Source: Flavobacterium sp. SM15 (GTDB lineage Bacteria; Bacteroidota; Bacteroidia; Flavobacteriales; Flavobacteriaceae). From it: a stretch of 64,000 bases of DNA. Within the stretch, counting starts at the first letter, position 1; each line of letters starts with the position of its first letter. A program made the position numbers and the translations under genes. The notes beneath the pieces are model-generated. The model was given only the letters and a program-made list of their open reading frames with translations. It made no database searches and was not told the DNA's origin. Positions 61,801 through 64,000 of this stretch are shown here, piece after piece. The DNA is taken from NCBI RefSeq assembly GCF_022012335.1, contig NZ_JAKLTO010000001.1, forward strand, positions 540,844 to 604,843, in the 5' to 3' direction.

Positions 61801-64000
61801 TCCTTGTGCGGGTATTAATGAGAATGATAACATTCGTTTAGTTACTTCCACAGGAACTCTAATTGATGAATGGGGAGTACGTACTGGTGTTGCCTTTACT
61901 CCAAATGGTCAGCCTGGATATACTTACCGTCGTTTAAATACGGTTGTGGCTCCTAGTACAACTTTTAATCCTCTAGATTGGCAAGTTTTAGATCCGGAAG
62001 ACTATTCTGATCTTAGACAGTTTACAACTTCTGCAGGTGTTAATTATCAGTACAGTATTGATGGTACAACTTTTGGTACCGGAACTGTTTTCACAGGATT
62101 GAATCCTGGAAATTATACGGTAACGGTTCAAAATCCTACTACGGGTTGTAAGTCTACTCTTGCAGTAGTGATTAACCCGGCACCAGGTGCTCCAGTTGCT
62201 CCAACAGCTGCTCAAACAGTCGCACCTATTTGTAGCTCGCCTACAGGTGAAATTGGAATAACAAATCCAACTGGTGCTACTTTAGAATACAGTGTTGATG
62301 GAGTAACGTATCAATCAGGACTTACTTTTAGTAATTTAACTCCTGGAACAACTTATAATGTTTCGGTTAGAGATACTGCAACAGGTTGTATTTCTGCATC
62401 AACTCAAGTAACGATTGATCCGTTGCCTGCTGCTCCTGCAGATCCAACGGCAACTCAGACAATTGCACCAACATGTACAACACCAACAGGAACGTTGGTT
62501 GTGTCAAACCCTACTGGAGCGACATTAGAGTACAGTGTGGATGGAATAAGTTATCAAGCCTCTGCTACTTTTGGCGGCTTAGTACCAGGAAATTACAACG
62601 TAACCGTTCGTGATATAAATACAGGATGTGTGTCTAATGCTGCTACAGTAACTATTGATGCGCTTCCTGCGGCTCCAACTGCGCCAACTGTTTTAGTGAC
62701 AGTACAAGCAACATGTGTATTACCAACCGGAACTATGGTTGTTCAAACACCGGCTGAGTCTACAGGCTTTGAATATGCAGTTGACGGTGGAACTTATCAA
62801 GCAAGTGCAACTTTTACAGGTTTAGCACAAGGTAATCACACGGTTATTGTTAAAGAATTGGCAACAGGATGTGAGTCTGCAACAACTCCGTTCACTATTG
62901 ATTCGCCTGTTCTTCCAAATGCACCAATACTAGATGCTGCTGCAACAGTTCATGCAACTTGTAATGTACCAACGGGAACCATTGTAGTTCAAACTCCAGC
63001 TGAGTCTACAGGTTTTGAATATGCGGTTGACGGTGGAACTTATCAAGCAAGTGCAACTTTCACTGGTTTAGCACAAGGAAATCATACGGTTACTGTTAAA
63101 GAGTTGGCATCAGGGTGTGAATCTACTGCAACAGCGTTCACTATTGATGCGCCAGTAGTTCCAACTACACCGTTATTGGACACTGCGGCGACTATCCAAC
63201 CTACATGTGCGGTTGTGACTGGAACAATTGTTGTTCTAACACCAGCACAAGGTTCAGGATTTGAATACGCGGTTGATGGAGGAGCATTCCAAACGAGCTC
63301 AACTTTTGCAGGCTTGGCTTTAGGTGCTCATACTGTTACGGTTCGTGATATCGCTACAGGATGTATTTCTGCAGCTTCAGCTCCAGTAACTTTGGTTACT
63401 CCAGTTCCAGTAAATGCACCTAGTCTTTCTATTACGGTTGAACCAACTTGTGATGTGCCAACAGGTACAGTAACAGTTACTTCTCCTATAGGGTCTGGCT
63501 ATGAATATTCTATTGATAATGGCGTAACTTATCAGTCTTCACCATCATTTGCAACTATTGCTGCCGGTGCATCTTATTCAATTATTGTTCGTGATATTCT
63601 TACACAGTGTGTCTCTACTGCAACAACCGGAACAATGGATAATCTGCCACCTGCTGATGTTATTACAATTGATGGAGGATGTCTTAATGGTTCTTATACT
63701 TTAACAACAACGACAACTGCTCAAGGAACCTATGCTTGGTTTAACCTTTCTGCACCGGGTGTTGTTTTAGGGACCAACAGCTCTTATGTAGTTACAACTC
63801 CTGGAACATATGGGGTTGAATTAACCACTAGCGGAGGTTGTATAAGCTCTGACGATTTTAGTGTGAGCGACATCAGTTGTGAGATTCCAAAAGGTATTTC
63901 ACCGAATGGAGATACTAAAAACGATGCTTTCGATTTAACTACATTAAATGTGAAAGAACTTAAGATCTTCAACCGTTACGGAAGACACGTTTACCAACAC
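55829..64000 (+). CDS. Giant T9SS type B surface protein with FN3, choice-of-anchor and Ig-like repeats (3' end beyond window)
   Basis: One uninterrupted frame of 2,724 codons runs to the window end. A signal peptide (1-20, ending GLAQ) is followed by a choice-of-anchor J-like domain (about 21-194). FN3-like and choice-of-anchor J-like modules then alternate to about residue 1,320; each J-like module has a W-R-A-x-G/E-E core and PPAA-DN ending. Pre-peptidase-like modules follow (DDDDVWFQFVAT, LVMSVYSG). Then come Ig-like repeats of about 80 residues (about 1,795-2,608). They share a core of PTGT, EYSVDG or EYAVDG, and TGC, and a lamin-tail-type domain (about 1,903-2,058) lies inside one of them. 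The end has ISPNGDTKNDAFDL and LKIFNRYGRHVYQH, the T9SS type B (gliding-motility-associated) sorting domain. Likely a cell-surface adhesin. Confidence 0.88.
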   Translation, partial: MKKITLLILMSLLPLIGLAQFTENFDTGFPPTGWTVYDNNVGTVQDWGSTTAPTAVYGGTGRSAFVQTEDLGTGEIAQDWLVTNLKTVPTDGKLIFWMRQLIVGNQGSKFKIMFSPSSQTDISSFVLIGQFTEDELNSTNNSQYFEHSVDFPAIYHNTTGYIAFVREIPNEPSNPVGVQDGDRLLLDQINLTQGCKAPQVLNARNITTNSALLFWQNTAGAGATQYELTVINETDSNTVVLPPTLITPGADALNPPLGVMYQLNSLLPAKSYKYILRTFCTNGVYSNPVELSFFTKALGTSCAEPIPVTTIPYSHTSNTVLYSDAIDGSPGSSCGITGSYLNGHEVIYKYTADFTGNVIITMTPGGGATNTGMFVYSSCANITNNCMAGVANAGSGVREIMPFAVTNGTSYYIVLSSNGTPQTFDYTLIIQKLNCLPPTSPQVTATTQTSATLTWGGTSVNGWEYIIQSPTATFPPTGSGIPVASGGLPVTDNTLTHSTQYVFTVRAVCPDGVTYSPWTAPVAFTTQCGTVTTFPYTEGFNSTSATEFCWSKFNGNADANQWDMNYTTNAFEGDQCASIVSSNATNNDFLISPKFNFTGTQRLRFKYRAESGANHNFQVKYSTASTSAADFNANPVLSSITATNTTYLEKVINLNTINVPAHISFHVPPGANGARIYIDQVILEEIPQCSNPTDLAVGSIGSNSAVITWNPGFNETSWQVQVVSPGASPGLPTDGVTVNGTPTYTPALNSSTSYDVYVLANCGIDGTSSWVGPIRFTTLQVPGTIAYVDTFESNPEWTLNSGTVAQTNKWIIGSAVNNGGAKSLYITNDNGATNAYTLGAATVSHAYRDIVIPAGTTNLNLGFDWRAEGESTNDLLKVYLVPNSFVPQSGTAIVPSVPLNRIKLGGDLNRTSFFTRQNITVNGALFAGTTARLVFEWINDNGGGSQPPAAVDNINFSVLSCPAPSVLSATVSSSTSAVLDWTNGGSEGSWEVVIQPVNTGYPTASSAILPVGAHPYTTPTLNDSTTYEYYVRAVCGTGNESIWVGPFVFSTQQIPATLNYVDDFENPIKWTFLNGTQTNKWVVGTAVNNGGSKSLYISNTNAASNNYSLTSATTAHVYRDIQIPSTAALLTLSFDWRANGETSVDYLRAWLVPVTYTPTPGTLITTGGGRINITGNLFGTTAFQSENNMIPTAGFAGQTMRLVFEWRNDGANGNQPPAAIDNVNLSVVTCPPPTALAVQTTSATSATLTWTPVGPATQWEVYAVPFDGATVPGPLTTPTHTVNGIPAQITGLIPGTRYIFYVRSVCSSTDTGPWTETTGEFYTKPINDECVDAILVPVNPDMHCTQVTAGTLTYATASSQPAASGTQCTGTDDDDVWFQFVATNNYLQVSLQDIVGTSSDLVMSVYSGSCSGPMSVVECINDNSDVLNGLTVGQTYYIRVYSTEATPQTVTFNLCITTPSTCGNASSICTVTPYTYVNTTGVDSQGSVGCLGSTPNPTYFTIQIAQTGPINLEIGQYSANGSVTNPDLDVDYALWGPYTSQSAACATGIPNIPPVHTNNNNGSQTDYGCSYLPDFVEQLNIPFAQQGQIYILLVTNFSDDPGHITISQLNNNAPGAGQTLCCPDPYFKYDPVTYCTNGATNPVAIINAGSVAGTFSCVNSTALVFANTATGEINLAATPPGTYLIKNDTTGAAGACAGREAYFTVIINAPYSASIAYSATSYCKSDGLQSVTITGDQGGNFGIANGQVGLSINTDTGQINPALSQPGTYTVEYYFVGNNNCTSAPIRTTVTINASPTMAPVVTQANCTVPTGTITLTANSNYEYSIDNGTTFGSSNVFSGLNPGTTYQVAIRDITNGCISTTSVILNPIPNNPPAPTASLTHPATCSGTGTINVTGPTSGPSVYTNLFISEVTDSDVSGSSLTYIEIFNGTGAPVNLSGYKLQVYNNGNTTPSTNCDFALSNFTLPNNGKWVVKISTSPNLGGVVPHQTVSPCAGINENDNIRLVTSTGTLIDEWGVRTGVAFTPNGQPGYTYRRLNTVVAPSTTFNPLDWQVLDPEDYSDLRQFTTSAGVNYQYSIDGTTFGTGTVFTGLNPGNYTVTVQNPTTGCKSTLAVVINPAPGAPVAPTAAQTVAPICSSPTGEIGITNPTGATLEYSVDGVTYQSGLTFSNLTPGTTYNVSVRDTATGCISASTQVTIDPLPAAPADPTATQTIAPTCTTPTGTLVVSNPTGATLEYSVDGISYQASATFGGLVPGNYNVTVRDINTGCVSNAATVTIDALPAAPTAPTVLVTVQATCVLPTGTMVVQTPAESTGFEYAVDGGTYQASATFTGLAQGNHTVIVKELATGCESATTPFTIDSPVLPNAPILDAAATVHATCNVPTGTIVVQTPAESTGFEYAVDGGTYQASATFTGLAQGNHTVTVKELASGCESTATAFTIDAPVVPTTPLLDTAATIQPTCAVVTGTIVVLTPAQGSGFEYAVDGGAFQTSSTFAGLALGAHTVTVRDIATGCISAASAPVTLVTPVPVNAPSLSITVEPTCDVPTGTVTVTSPIGSGYEYSIDNGVTYQSSPSFATIAAGASYSIIVRDILTQCVSTATTGTMDNLPPADVITIDGGCLNGSYTLTTTTTAQGTYAWFNLSAPGVVLGTNSSYVVTTPGTYGVELTTSGGCISSDDFSVSDISCEIPKGISPNGDTKNDAFDLTTLNVKELKIFNRYGRHVYQH
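61211..63650 (+). repeat. Eight Ig-like repeats of about 240 bases within the giant surface gene
   Basis: Repeat units start near 61211, 61446 (interrupted), 62188, 62431, 62671, 62911, 63151 and 63403. Each encodes about 80 residues with an NxxTG or PTGT core, YxVDG and TGC. Units 5 and 6 share an almost identical protein segment but many silent base differences. Confidence 0.8.
61535..61990 (+). other. Lamin-tail-type domain nested inside an Ig-like repeat
   Basis: Encodes VYTNLFISEVTDSDVSGSS, EIFNGTGAPVNLSGYKLQ, then DNIRLVTSTGTLIDEWG: the lamin-tail domain pattern. The repeat's first half (PATCSGTGTINVTG) is upstream and its second half (YQYSIDGTTFGTGTVFTGLN) downstream, so the domain splits a repeat. 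Confidence 0.7.

Noticed and set aside
61988..62215. 75-residue frame antisense to the giant surface gene
   Set aside because: Long antisense frames are expected opposite repetitive Thr/Gly/Ser-rich coding sequence; no start context or family match.
1..64000. tRNA, rRNA, riboswitch or insertion-sequence elements
   Set aside because: Looked for in gaps and at gene borders; no cloverleaf, terminal inverted repeats with transposase, or known aptamer pattern was seen.

Overview
The window looks like chromosomal DNA of a Flavobacteriaceae member, most likely Flavobacterium. It is AT-rich. It carries type IX secretion (T9SS) sorting domains of types A and B, Bacteroidota-typical families (DUF4175, DUF4837, DUF2480, DUF3078), and many start-proximal promoter boxes of the Bacteroidota form TAnnTTTG. 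Shine-Dalgarno sequences are largely absent. No tRNA, rRNA, CRISPR array, insertion sequence or prophage was seen. Gene content is mostly core housekeeping.

Layout. 1-9.5 kb: folB (partial), glnS, a TPR/LuxR-type regulator, a small T9SS protein, a YtxH/holin-X envelope-stress trio, an SPFH protein, a PorT-like barrel and gltX. 9.48-10.3 kb: a gene-free, very AT-rich region with repeated TGTTRATAA motifs close to the DnaA box. 10.3-20.1 kb: DUF4175-ybeY-mnmG, a methyltransferase, an OmpH/Skp-like lipoprotein and a PIF1-like helicase. This stretch carries three strong parS palindromes (14007, 14059, 16031). AT-rich repeats, a parS cluster and mnmG together suggest an origin-proximal domain with oriC at about 9.5-10.3 kb. 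This is the most notable inference in the window.

20.1-40.8 kb: DoxX, holB, pgk, a LysM transglycosylase, DUF4837-elaA, a kup-ompA-ompA operon, an rnpA-DUF4349-S41 protease group, a PagL-like enzyme, a T9SS beta-propeller-like protein, an M1 peptidase, an S8 protease, a MarR regulator and an MBL-fold hydrolase. 40.9-54.4 kb: the SUF iron-sulfur system (iscA-like, sufB, flavodoxin-like, sufC, sufD, then sufS, lipoprotein, sufE, sufT, DUF2480, DUF3078). It is split by about 5 kb holding two membrane-protein genes and an opposing padR operon, whose last gene is a serine hydrolase broken by an A9 homopolymer frameshift. 54.4-64 kb: hflX, then the start of a giant T9SS type B surface protein (more than 2,724 residues, running off the window) in which a lamin-tail domain appears inserted inside one of a series of about 80-residue Ig-like repeats.

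Regulatory architecture is unusually visible. There are many clean intrinsic terminators, one of which has the next gene's GTG start codon in its hairpin loop. One parS site forms the last codons of ybeY and another abuts the mnmG start codon. Three half-sites spaced 15 bp apart lie at the padR start.
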